Shown here: positions 14,601 through 27,100 of the stretch, in pieces
Position numbering within the stretch: position 1 is the stretch's first letter
Layout: each line of letters starts with the position of its first letter
NCBI GenBank assembly: GCA_026874595.1
Contig: CM049310.1
Span: 69,759,556 to 69,823,555 of the forward strand
From: Sipunculus nudus
Lineage: Eukaryota > Annelida > Sipuncula > Golfingiida > Sipunculidae
Length of the DNA: 64,000 nt
Direction of reading: 5' to 3'
Program-made: the position numbers and the translations under genes
Notes under the pieces: model-generated
The model's database searches: none
What the model was told of the DNA's origin: nothing
The model's input: only the letters and a program-made list of their open reading frames with translations

Positions 14601-16779
14601 GGAAGGACGTGACGGTAGGTGAGGACATTAAACTAAACATGATCATGGGGTCCGAGTTTGAGGAGGATGAGGGAATACAGGTCAACGGGATTATCTTTAT
14701 ATTTGACATGACCGGAAATTCACTTAAACACGCCACAAGATGGAGTTTTGATGACATCCGAAAATGGACCACCTGCTGGCAAGTATGGATACTATTTTTT
14801 CGCTGCCATAACTCCTTGTATTATAAATGCCACCAAGTGTTTCACACATTTATTGTTTGTTTGGGTAAGTTCGTTTGTGTGTGTACACGAAAACTGTTGT
14901 GGCTTACCAATATGGCTGGTATGACTTACTCTTAGCTGATCCTGTGTACTTTCTTATACCAGATCAGCAATGCTTTTAAATAAATATATCCAACATATAC
15001 GTCATACATCCTACCATTATTAGAGCATTTTCGGGGTTATTCACATTTAAACTTTATAGATACATGCCTTCCCCCTTGTTACCGACCTATCTCCATAGAT
15101 AGAGCACTTTTGTGTCGCATCCCCACGCCCTTATCGAACCCTGACAAGTTTATTTTTCCCAGATTATCGAAACCACACATGGGGCTGCCATTTTGCGAAC
15201 ACACTAAAACCCGAATGTCGCATGTCAAAATTAGGGGTTTACCGCTAGTAAACAATATACTCTGATAATATATACCTGGTTATATGTAACATCAGACGTA
15301 TCTGTGGTTTAACTGGAATTACCAATAATAAAAACGCAACTGCTATAAAGGCTTCTCTGTATCAGCCTGTCAGGATATGTTGGCCAGATTAGTTTTCGTG
15401 AATGTATTCAAGTCTTTGTCATGTTTACTGCAAGTGAGAAATAACTTGATATATTTTTTAATTGTCTCAAAGCTTCCGATCTCATATGATCTTGTCACAC
15501 AGGTTGATCTTTCGTAAGGGGCGCTAAGACATAGGCCGTGTACAGACTAAGATCGATCTCAGATGTCAGATTGATCCTATCGAGGCCGGCTATGTTCACA
15601 CAGCACAACATTCAGTCAGTAGAACCGGCTTCGTCGGGTTGTCAACCGGTCTCAACGAGACCAGGTCCTCGATCGCGCCCTTTAACGCTAACCCTAAAAA
15701 TTAACCGCGCAATGCATCCTGGTATTCCAACATGGCTGTTCCTATCATGTCGAAAGTGTACTCCTTGTGTTTGCTTTGTGTAGCCTCATTGTTGCTCTCC
15801 TTGGTGCTTTTGTTTTAGTTTAGGAATACAGAATTCTAAAGAGGAAGCTGGTAGGGCAATTGCCGGCAGCTGCGTTTTACGACGAACGATGTTTACGCGC
15901 GATGTTATGGTCAAGGTCGTCTTTTGCGCCATCTGTCAGCCAACGCGCACACTATGGAGTTCGATCCCAATATAGACCGCTTGCCTGTACACATGGGAAC
16001 ACAGGCCGTCTGTAAGCGGTCTCAAAAAGATCGATCTTAACTAGACCACGTCAAGGGCAGGTTCCATCGAGATCGCCTTTGAGGCGATCTTGTCGCCACT
16101 AGATCGATCTAAAACCCCGAAATACGCCTAGTCTGTACGCAGCCATAGACTTTTGAGGACCCAACGCCCGATCCTTCAGCAAATGATAAGCAATATGTCT
16201 TCTGGAAACGTAATAAACCATCATATCAGCTTGAGTTTCTAAACACTGTAACAAGTAAAAATAACTTTAATATTCGTTTGGCTGTGTGATTTCGTCAGAT
16301 TATAGTTTTTCATGACTTAGAAACAGTTGTTGACAGTGACGGCAGCATGACCGGTCACAGTGATTCTTTAACCTTTTTTTAAAGAATATATAAAATGATA
16401 CATATTTTAAAAAGTAATATGTGCGTTGCTTTCTTTTTTTGGATTGCTTTGTAATTTTGCAGGGGAATTTTCCCGGTCGATATAAAGCGTTTCATTTCTA
16501 CAACATTTCCCCTGTCTTCGAAACCATGTTCAACTTCATGAAAAGCATAATGACCAACAAATTCAGAGACAGGGTAAGTTCACAGTATTTTGAGGGAATA
16601 TTTTTACAAATGTGATTTTGTTTTTTATCAATTAATGTGTATATGGAAACAAAAGGTATTCTGTTTATCTTTATGGGGTAATTATTGCTACCCGGATATA
16701 CATGTTATATATATCGTGTAGTTATTAATTCATTAGGTTTTGAGTGGGAATGTCTGTGTGGTTATGAAATGTACAGTAT

Positions 16780-16868
<89 letters not shown>

Positions 16869-17394
16869 TAGATAGATAGATAGGGACTTCCAACATCTAG
16901 TCCCACATCTATATATACATAATAAAGTAATCAGTTTGGCATCACCTGCCAAGATGTCAGTGATTCATGATCACTTTGACCTGTCAGATTGTACCAATGG
17001 ATATTATAAAGCCAAATGCAAGTACTCTGCTGCACAGATTTTACTACTGGAAAAACTACATCGAATCTCCTCAAACACTTGCATGAATATTTTGAATTTT
17101 GGACTAAAATACATTTTGCTAGTGTGAATATATGATGATTGCAATAAATGTATTTAACAAGAATGATACTTGATAGTTTCTTTTTGTTTCAGTAAATTGT
17201 ATTCATATTGATATTCATAAATACATTTGTATTCGTATTCGTATTGGTATTCGAATACATTTCTGTTTCGGAGTATTTATATTCGTATTCGTATTCGTGT
17301 ACCTCTCCTGTATTCGTATTCGTATTTCGTATACCCCTGCTCTATTCGTATTCGTATTCGAATGATTTTCTCCTGTATTCCACCCATGTCTGAA

Positions 17395-17458
<64 letters not shown>

Positions 17459-18209
17459 GAATTGTGTATAAGAATAACCTGATATTAATGGATCGTAATT
17501 ATGTTATTATATATTATGAACATGTGTATTGTATTGCTAACAGATTATCATACACGGACAGAGTCTTGACGGTCTGTACAAGCACATCCCGATGGAACTT
17601 CTACCAGAGGATTATCTCCCTGACGACTACACCGGGCCGCACGTGGGTTCCTTAGCAACGCTTATAGGTATGACCTCACAACATGTGGACAAGACGTGAT
17701 TTGTCAGACTAGATTTATCATGTGCAAACAATTTAAAATTTTCCAAGACAATCCGAAATGTTTGTGGTGTACACACATCAGTATAGCCAGGACCATCACT
17801 CCTCCGTTCAAACCAAGAACCGAATACCCTTCTGAAAGATGTTTTATACTTTTTATATAAACTCTTACAGAAATTCATATTTTAAATTCTTATTCGTAAT
17901 TCTAAACCTTGATTTCGGATCTAAATTCTAAACAAGCATATTAAATTACTGAAATGTAAATATTGAATTCCAATGCTTAATTCTAATTATAAATTATAAG
18001 TCTAAATTCTGAATTATGTATTGTTAATTCTAAAGTCTGATTTGCTATTAATATTTTTTGTTGCAGGTAATTTTCGAGAGAGGATAAGTCGACCAGAGTT
18101 CAGAGAACGGCTGCTTAAATTATCTGATGGTCGATATGGAATTGACGAGAACCGCCGCCCTGCTGACACCGGCCCAGAGGCCTCGTTCAGGAGACTCAGT
18201 GTGGACTAA
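11648..18209 (+). CDS. CRAL-TRIO gene 3, complete (seven coding exons, 324 aa)
   Basis: Complete CRAL-TRIO protein. Exons: 11648-11822, 12133-12292, 12499-12560, 14583-14782, 16463-16573, 17544-17667, 18067-18209 (stop TAA). Phases are identical to gene 4, and the total is 975 nt. The start ATG (GACATCATGA) has A at -3. Residues about 35-105 give the N-terminal helical part (ERMGAVEALRAWVKQQ, FLRGAKFSQLKARKMLEG). Exons 3b-5 give the SEC14 pocket (VNGIIFIFDMTGNSLKHA, FPGRYKAFHFYN). The segment NKFRDRIIIHG matches the K..(I/F)..R region that binds phosphoinositide head groups in alpha-TTP. The C-terminus is SFRRLSVD. Compared with genes 1 and 2, exon 3 is split by a phase-1 intron (12561-14582) inside the RPG glycine codon. 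The exon 3b donor is the weaker CAA|GTATGG. Intron 3b holds a 609 bp inverted-repeat element, and a second one lies just past the stop. The ligand is not predictable. Confidence 0.94.
15535..16143. mobile_element. 609-bp MITE with target-site duplication
   Basis: Starts GCCGTGTACAGACTA and ends TAGTCTGTACGCAGC; the ends are inverted repeats (13 of 15 match), with AGATCGATCT repeated just inside both ends. CATAG flanks it on both sides (15530-15534 and 16144-16148), which fits a 5-bp target duplication. The interior has no transposase. It lies in the intron between exons 3b and 4 of gene 3. Confidence 0.75.
16782..16882. repeat. Compound (AT)n(GA)n(GATA)n microsatellite
   Basis: AT run, then about 21 GA units, then GATA units, about 200 bp after exon 4 of gene 3. 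Confidence 0.95.
17215..17365 (+). repeat. (TATTCG)n degenerate hexanucleotide repeat
   Basis: Repeated TATTCG words with interruptions, followed at 17395-17454 by an (AT)n run. Intron between exons 4 and 5 of gene 3. Confidence 0.9.
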
Positions 18210-18277
18210 CGTAGTTCGTTAAAGAGACCTATTCCGATATTCCAACTTTTATTTGACCCAAAAAAAAATTAAGGGTA

Positions 18278-18579
18278 TGGTTCTCAGGCACCGCCCGCGT
18301 CAATTTTAATCCCCCGCATCAAAAATGTTTATTTTGATTTTTAATAGAAACTTACCAATTTTGAGTTCCAGCCGCTCGGACATTTTTGCCAAGAAGATAA
18401 AATAATACAATTTTGATAAAATATCCTATCTTCTGTAGTGGATTTACCCGGTCAGCGAAAAAAAATTCCGTCATTATCATGCTTTTCCCATATCATATGG
18501 CATTTTTAGCGAAGCATACAAAAACAGGTAAAAAAATCGCCCGCCCGCATTGATTTCAGAAAAAAGTGCCTGAGAACCA
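18278..18579. mobile_element. 302-bp MITE directly after gene 3
   Basis: Inverted ends TGGTTCTCAGGCAC (18278-18291) and GTGCCTGAGAACCA (18566-18579) match exactly over 14 bp, and CCGCCCGC words sit just inside both ends. It begins 68 bp after the gene 3 stop codon, so it probably lies in the 3' UTR. Confidence 0.75.
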
Positions 18580-18654
18580 ATCTTTTTTTTTTTGCCTTAA
18601 CTATATAGATTCCCTCGAACCATTTAATAAAAAAAGCCTGATAACACTGATCCG

Positions 18655-19023
18655 TCTTTACACAGGCTGTTCGTTTTCTTTTTATCAATGTGCGTATAAC
18701 ATAAGGGCCGCCAAAAATAATCCAAAAATATTCAACAAGGACATCTGGTGGCAAGAGGGATACACTAGAGTTTTGCAGAAGGACGTTTGCAAATAGTGAT
18801 CTTTCAAATTTTGCACCAATACAACTGACCACTATAGGTTTCATACTTTTTTGTCAACAATGGCTGATGTACGGATTGTTTACTAACAACTTGTAGGTAA
18901 CCAAGTTCATACATTCCATAGCAGAGGCATTTTAAGAACGGTTCTAAACAGAAATTACCTACAGTTTATTAGAATATACGCTGAGAAAGTCAGAAATGAC
19001 CCAAAAAAAACTTCTACAGAAAA
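18655..19023 (+). repeat. Dispersed repeat family A, copy 2
   Basis: More diverged relative of 397-712 and 32680-33001; shares ATTCAACAAGG.CATCTGG, CCAAGTTCA.AC and the end of the family (AGAAATTACC, ATATACGCTGAGAAAGTCAG). Confidence 0.6.
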
Positions 19024-19529
19024 GGTACGTGATAAGGTTTGTGGATTTAGACGGTTCTGGAACGTTTTCTTTCATCCACACATTCAGTTAAACCAGAATG
19101 ATACCATATTTCATATACCCATAACACCATTCATATTTTTAAGGTCTTGACTAAGTAGAGATAACAAAGCTATATCTACCACACAAGAGCATTTATAAAC
19201 ATAAATAAACTAAAAAATCGGGACCATGCAAAGTGGTCGCAATTGTGGGGTGGTCGCAAAGCGGGGTTTCACTGTATATATATATATATTTATGTACACC
19301 TTTTTATTGTTCCTTTGAACTTTCCAATTTACCCTACATTTTATTATTTTTTTATTTTTATAACTGACCCCAATAACCTCTTTTCTTACGTCATGACAGA
19401 TATTTTTCAATCTTTCAAATCTGTTCTTAAAATAGAAAACTGATAGTCACAGGCCTAGGTGTGTGTTTTTTTTACATGTATGTGTGCGCATTTTAAAGGT
19501 GTATTAAGAACAACTTTCGGCTCATCACA

Positions 19530-19533
<4 letters not shown>

Positions 19534-19589
<56 letters not shown>
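19534..19589. repeat. (CT)n microsatellite
   Basis: About 28 CT units in the intergenic region after gene 3. Confidence 0.95.
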
Positions 19590-19595
<6 letters not shown>

Positions 19596-21186
19596 TTATA
19601 TAGATTGAGTGCCAATGACGCATTTCCGAGACCCCTACACCCGTATACGGTATATACGGTAAACGTACCTTTCTTTTATCAGTATGGTGCCCGCCCCCCG
19701 CCCCCCCCCCACCCGTTTCCTTGACGATATGTCTGACATTATGATTATTTTAAAATCATGGTGGCTCTATTATGAACAACATGACGTATATATGGTTTGG
19801 TTTGAACATATTTATTTTAACAGGATTACTAAGTAGCCATTGGCTAAAAGACATGCTCTCCTGTAAACATGTAACATGTTAACAATGACGATAACAACAT
19901 ATATACATTTAAACATAAGGTGACATATATAAGCATAAGGTGACATATAAGCACGTGATACAATATATACAACATAATATAGACGACAAATATTCTTACA
20001 GAATGACTAAACATAAACAAACGTGAAAACAATACATGCAGGATAACCGTTAACTATATACTGCATTAAGAGCGGGTACTTTGTGTAATATGTAATATGT
20101 GTAATGTAAAACGATAGAACCCTTTATTTATGTTAATAATAATAAACCTATCAGAAAAAAATTAAATTGTCCATTTTAAAATGTCTTTGTTTCAAAGAGT
20201 AGCGTGACTACAATTATGCCATATATGTATGTATGTATGTATGCATGTATGTATGTATATTTGTGCGTGTATACGTGTGTGCCTAGCCACCGTGTGTACT
20301 TCACCATCACATGTATGCTCCGATTGTATACGGGATGAAGGTCCCGCGGTATGTGAGTGCACCCGGACAATGCAGCTCTAGTCAAGGTCTGTGACACGCA
20401 AGAAAACCTGTGGGCACTGAATTAAAAACATTGGTTATTACAACCATATACTGGAGAACCATAAGGCTGTTGTTAGGTTATTTCTCTTTGGTAAGTACCT
20501 TTTAGGGCGCATTTCATATATACAAATATATCTTTAATTGGAATCATTGTATGGATATGTATTAACCAAGTGTAAAATTTTAAAAAGTAATTTAGTCAGA
20601 TCGATTATTTTATGTTACGCAGTTTTAAATATAAATTATATATGCAATATCAAATCATGATGTTTTGAGCATTCCTTTCTCTGCTAAGTGCATACTAAAT
20701 TCAGATTGTACTTTGCTCATTTTAACAATTGCCGCATCACTATTTGTGTGTATCAAAACCTCCACCAAAAATCAATGGGTCGGTTATTTTTGTTGGTTGG
20801 TTTTCTGCCTGCAAGAAGTATGAAAGTTATTGATTAAACGTTTGAAGAGTTATCGTAATACTCAAGGAATAAACATATTTTTTAATTAATCTAGATCCCC
20901 GTAATGTTATTGTTCTTAACCATGATGGGACAGGCCAATTTGTCAACCTCGCCAGAGGCCGATTTATTCACTGGTACTGTGGACCACCTTTGTTGTGTCA
21001 GGCTGAGCTGACATGTGATATAATCATTGAGTTAGTGGAATGTGAAACATTGCAGTCATTTTTTATGCTTGTGCAGCACACCATGGTAAGTTCAGCATCC
21101 TGGTGGAGGTTTTTATGTGGTGTCTGACTACTTTCTAGTAATAAGAATATTATATATTTACGACAAAGACAGTTAATCCTGCCACA

Positions 21187-24100
21187 ATGAGTCATTCGAA
21201 AGTGGAGCTCCAGGACGACGAGTATGTCTGCACCCTGGACGCTGCCAGCCTGGCCAGGGCGCAGAAAGAACTCAATGAAGACCCCAAGGAAAGGATGGGC
21301 GCAGTCCGGGCACTCAGAGAATGGATTCGTCAGCAGCCTCATCTCAAATGTAGAACAGGTAATAAAGTACCGGTATTTGTATCTTCACGAGTACGCATGG
21401 ATACCAGGCCACGCTTTAATGTGGGTCGTAGGTCATTCGTGTCTACCACCATGAACGGTTCAAAGTCTCAATAGAATGGTCTATGTATGGTGGCTCATTC
21501 AGGACAAAGAGGGAAATTATTTTTATCGTTTGTGCACACCTTACTACACGTGGCACATATCCCAGTCCCCTCTGTGTCAGTGGATTTATCTTACTTAATT
21601 TATTTCTATTTAAAGTGTATTTTTGTTGCCTGTGTGTTCACGCTTTGAGCGCTTGTGATAAATTTTAAGCGGCTTTGGACCTAGATCTACCTGGAGTCCA
21701 TTGGTAAAACGCTCGGCTCTCTCCGCTGGAGACTTGGGTTCGTTCCCCAACATTACTATGAGAGTGGGTTTAAGTGGCCTTTCCAAGGCCGGCGGTTTTC
21801 TCCGGGTTCTCCGGTTTCCTCCATCTTGAGACACCACCGAACGCCACCACCTGAGCCATGGAGAGTGCATTGTATACTTATAATTACTATTTGTACAATC
21901 CATGTAAAATAAATAAAGTTTTACCTAGCATGTAAAACAATCCAGAATTCTAATGAATGCAAGCCTCCGGCATGTGCGGGGTTCCTATTCGGGGATGCTC
22001 TCAAACCCGTGTTTGAATTCACTTATTCTGCCCATATTCGAAGGTTCCTTCGTGTATAAGTGACTTTTCTTTTCTGAATATTCTTTGATGACGTTCCTGA
22101 ATCCGGATCTTGTTGCGGATGCACACCCATTCCTCAAATACCCTGAACATTTCATGAGACTCAGTTCTTGTTTGCTTGAGCTATGTTGTGAACAAACATA
22201 CAAACACACACACACAAACGGGAATGAACGCACACCCTCCTGGCGGAGGCAACGATATCATTTTCAGTTGAGTTATACATTCAGAGTGATACCCGTATGC
22301 ATTTATTTCATGACCTGTTAATGCACAGACGGATTCCGCATGGTCAGGGGATTTGACTGATAACACACCAAACAGCACTTCTCGGGGTCGCGTTTGCACC
22401 CATCCATATCTCAGTGTATTTAGTCAGCGTCATATTTATATAAAATGACCATAATGTAAATTAAGTGTAGATAAAAATGCCTGGATTATTCGAATAAAGA
22501 AGTTGTACTTTATTTACGGCGTGCGCTTGTAAAAAATGGTTATTAAATGCGCATACACACGCGAGCGGGCTATTAAAAGCTCAATTGGTCCGCGTCCATC
22601 CGTCTGCGTTCTTCCGCCAGTAAGTCCATCTGTTCTTCTGTCCCTCCCCCTTTTTTACCAAATATCTCTAAAACCCCTGCTGCCATCTTCAGCAAATTTT
22701 GCAGGCTTTTTTTCTGCAGGTGGCGCCACTTCTGTTTAATACTCTCTGGTATCCAAAATGGCCTTTTCTACTTTTATTTAGATAATTCAGTGACTAACAA
22801 AACTTTATCCTTCAGATCATATACAAGGATTCCTTGGAGCTAGGGAAATCAAATGATACTAAGTTGAATGATATTAATTGTTTTCAACCTTATGGTTCCA
22901 CAAAACTTTGGAATTTTCTGATGGCAATATTTTCTATTTCACATGTTTGCATAAAAAAGTGCGAAATATTTTACCTTCGATCTCATGAACCACTGCATCA
23001 GTCAGTATCAAATTTTTCACACATATGAACACAAGACTGGCATGTAGGTGACGCCACCTCTGTTTACTGACTTTCTGTGATCCAGAATGGCGTTTCCACT
23101 TTCCTTTAGATAAATCACTGAATCAGAGCACTTTGGCCTTGAAATCATATATAACGGTTCCCCGGAGCCAGGGGGAAATATACACTAAATTGACTGGAAT
23201 TATACCCAAAAAGATTCCTTTTCAGAGGACTTTCAACTTTGCTGGTCGCATTTTTTTTTATAAATTTATGACTTTGCATATATATATATATATAAATATA
23301 AATATATATATATATGGTGTTTAATCTGTTGACTTTTTTCTCTGGAACTGGTACGTAAGTCATTACAAAGTGTGACAGGCATGTATGATAATGTGATTCC
23401 TATGTGATTTTTGGCCCCACCTGTAGCTTTCCTATCATGGCCTACTGTATCTTAGATCAAGAGAAATTAAATGAGTGTGACTAGAATGTTTATTTTTAAA
23501 TGGCATCTCTTTCCAAGTTAACATATGTTGGGAGACCGTTTGGGCTTCAAGGCCCTTGTTTGAATCCACTATCCGACGTCTGTTTATATCGACAAACACG
23601 GGAAGGATTATCTGGACGGAACTTTTGACCTAGAACTGTTCTGACGCAGGCTTGCGTTAAAATACATTTAAAAATGTTGTATATGGATTTAAAGGCAGAG
23701 TTTCTCGTGGCTCTGCATTTATTTTTCCAATTTAATACACAGCTTAAAACCTTACACTTTCACACGTAGAAGCAGTTATAATATGCATGCACCTAAAACA
23801 AATCACAAAATAACCTTTATTGAAAACCGTTGTAATAATTCTTTAATAATAATGATTTCAGCTCTGTATAGCTAAACCATTAATTAAAATACAAAAATCC
23901 TATGCAGGCATTAGTTTATTTGTTCATATTTGCACTTGATTTATTTGAAATATTTTCGTATGAATACACTGAGTTTCATTTAAAACCGACCGTGCTTGAT
24001 GAATGAAGCGGTACTGGCTATATTCATCAAACAGTATGTTTTCGAGATAAAAGGTATACTGTTGGTTGAATATTTGTCGAATCTAATGCACAAGAGCCGC

Positions 24101-27100
24101 TCACATTTTGTGGATAAATATTTTTATTCATTAAACCCCTGTGCTTGATGACGGGGTGTTGGTAAACTAGATCATGCCCTGCCACAGGTCTGTCAATTAC
24201 TTTCACCCCAGCCCTTACCAAGGTAAGGGATGCAATTCATGCAAGACGCAATCGATGCGAGGTGCACTTGATATTAATGCACGGGCTAAGTCTTTGCACA
24301 GGGCACCCAGAGTTGACTGTTTAGGTGAGAAAGTCCAATCCAATTAGCTGAGCATACAGCAGAATAGCGTTTAAGAGCAATCCCATCTCAAGTAATTAGT
24401 GTGCAACCGAGGACGTCCTTGTGAATGTTCTGTCAGTGCAAAGTAAAAACTGAAACAAAGTCAGGTGATATTCGGGGACCGGTCCTGCCACCTTAATTTA
24501 GTACATGTATATGGACCGAGGATCTCAAGCTGTGTCTGGGCCTAGGGGAGGATAAGCACTGGACATATGTACTTTTTTTGTTTTCTTGAAAAGGCAAACT
24601 GATATTCTGTGTGATTCGATAAAGATTCCTCGTCCATTATCGTCCATTACATCGCAAACGAACTTGGTTCACAAACAATTCCTTAAAGAACTAGGATATC
24701 GTAATATTTAGTGCTGATATGGACACGGTATTCTCCTGTTTCTACTTGATGTTGTTGTTATTATCATTAGTATTAGTATTAGTAGTAGTAGTAGTACATG
24801 TACTAGTATCATTATTATTATTATTGTTGTTATTATTAATGCTACTACTACTACTTTTACTACTATTAATTAACACTAATATGAGTATTATTAATATTGA
24901 TATTATTATTATAATTTTTATGTATTATTATTATTATACGGGGCTTGGCTAGTCGAGGGGTAAAACTCTCGGCTCTCTCCGCTGGCGACCCGGGTTCGGT
25001 CCCGGCGTGGCTATGAGAGAGGGTTGTAGTTGCCCGTCCAAGGTCGGTGGTTTTCTCCGGTTTCTACGGTTCCCTCCACCTTTATACTCTACCGACATGG
25101 AAATAGTTATAATAACTATTTGTTCAATCCATATAAAAAAAATAAGTTCGTCTTCTTACTGTCTTCTCTTAGACACGTTGCACCTGTTAATGTTTCTAAG
25201 AGGAGCCAAGTTCAGCCAACTTAAAGCGAGAAAGATGCTGGAGGGGACGTACAGGATATACACCAGTAATCCTCGTTGGTTCGGCAACCTCGACACGACC
25301 GAGTCTAAACTCCTGAGAGCCCTGGAAACCGGGTGCGTATTCTACACTGTAATATCATCACATTTCCAAAATAAGTTTGTGTATGTTAAAAGTTGATATT
25401 TGAATAAGCCATTTTAAATGTTATTTTTAACTTTCTTTTTGCCTTACCTGTATAATACCTATAATGGTCTTTTGTAGAGATTAATTTTTTTCTGTTTCCT
25501 TGAATACCAAGATTTATCCTGCCGCTCCTTAGAAAACAAAAGAAGGCTGCAGAATCCTTCTCTTCCGCTACGGTAAGTCACAGCTATACTGGGTATTTAG
25601 GATCTGACTATTCTACCCCTATGGTAAGTCACAGCTATGGTTAGGATTTAGGATCAAATTATTCTAACCGTATGGTAAATCACAGCTACAGTGGGTATTT
25701 AGGGTCTGACTTTTTGACCCCTATGGTTAGTAACAGCTACAGTGCGTATTTAGGATCTCATTATTCTAACCCTACGGTAAGTCTCAGCTACAGTGGGTAT
25801 TTAGGGTCTGACTTTTCTACGTCTATGGTAAGTTTCAGCAAAGGCGCTTGAATTGCTATTAGTGTAGATTTTGGTCAAATTTGTTACTTTTCTGGGTCAT
25901 TTCTTTACAACTTATACTTATCTGACATTTCCCTAGCGGTTTTCACACTATATGGTCCATCTCTTTATTAGTTACTTAATATTTGAGATAGGCAGACAAG
26001 AAGCCCCCGTTGTTAGGCCCGACATCCATGGCACATCGGCTTCAGGCTAAATTTAAAGTACATGCGTGACCGGTTGAACCATTGTTACGTCAGCGGTGTC
26101 ACCACCTGATGACTCCAGTAGTAGACATATCAACCAATCAGAAAGCGCGTCCTCGGTGGGCACATAGGATCTAATTATTCTATCCATATGGTAAGTCACA
26201 GCTGCAGTGGGTATTTAGGATCTGACTATTCTATCCCCATGGTAAGTCACCGTTATAATGAGTATTTAAGATCTAATAATTCTACCCCTATGTTATCACA
26301 GCTATCGAGTGTATGTAGGATCTGACTATTCAACCCTTATGGTAAGTAACAGCTACAGTTCGTATTTAGGATATAATTATTCTCACCTTTTGGTAAGTCA
26401 CGGCTACAGTGGGTATTTAGGGTCTGACTTTTCTGCCCCTAAATTAAGTCACAGCTACAGTGGATAATAATAATAATAATAATAATAATAATTATTATTA
26501 TTATTATTATTATTATTAATCTAAAAATATGACCAACCCAATAAAAATGACTACTCATGCAGGGTAAGTATAACTGATATGTCAGATTATTAGAAACAGT
26601 AAAAAATTATTAAAAGTTGAGATTTTTTTTTATAAACTACTTCATTTTCATATTATTTTTTCAGTTCTATATGCAGTTGTCTATTAAATAAAAAAAATAA
26701 GCTTTTAAGAAAACTATATTTATTAAAAAAAGTATAGTTTCTATGATATTTATTTTTTTTTTTTTTTGTTCATTTAAGGAGCTATCAAACCAGACCTCCC
26801 AGTAGATATTGAAGTCAGACTGTGTGCCTTAGCAGGAATGGAACGTGAATGGGACGAAGGAATCCAGGTCAACGGATTGATATTTATTATGGATATGTCG
26901 GGAACAACCATGAAACATAGTACAAGATGGAGCATAGAGAATATCAAGAAATGGGTTGGCTGCTGGCAGGTGCGTAGACCTGTTTTTATTTTAGAAAGAG
27001 AATATCAGGAAATAGGTCAGCTGCTGGCAGGTGCATAGACTTGTTTTTATTTTACATAGAGAATATCTAAAAATGGGGCAGCTGCAGGCAGGTGTGTAGA

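Larger units (their letters stand above)
18210..21186. other. Intergenic region between genes 3 and 4
   Basis: Holds the 18278-18579 MITE, repeat family A copy 2 (18655-19023), a Tc1/mariner-like fragment ending GGGGTTTCACTG then TA (about 19205-19278), (CT)n (19534-19589), C-rich tracts (19687-19712), and (ATGT)n (20223-20258). No gene was recognised. An acceptor-like AG at about 21171-21172, 14 bp before the gene 4 ATG, suggests an unassigned upstream non-coding exon. Confidence 0.55.

Noticed and set aside
24936-25010. tRNA gene suggested by A- and B-box words
   Set aside because: Cloverleaf stems do not pair well and a conserved SINE body and tail follow, with other copies in the window.
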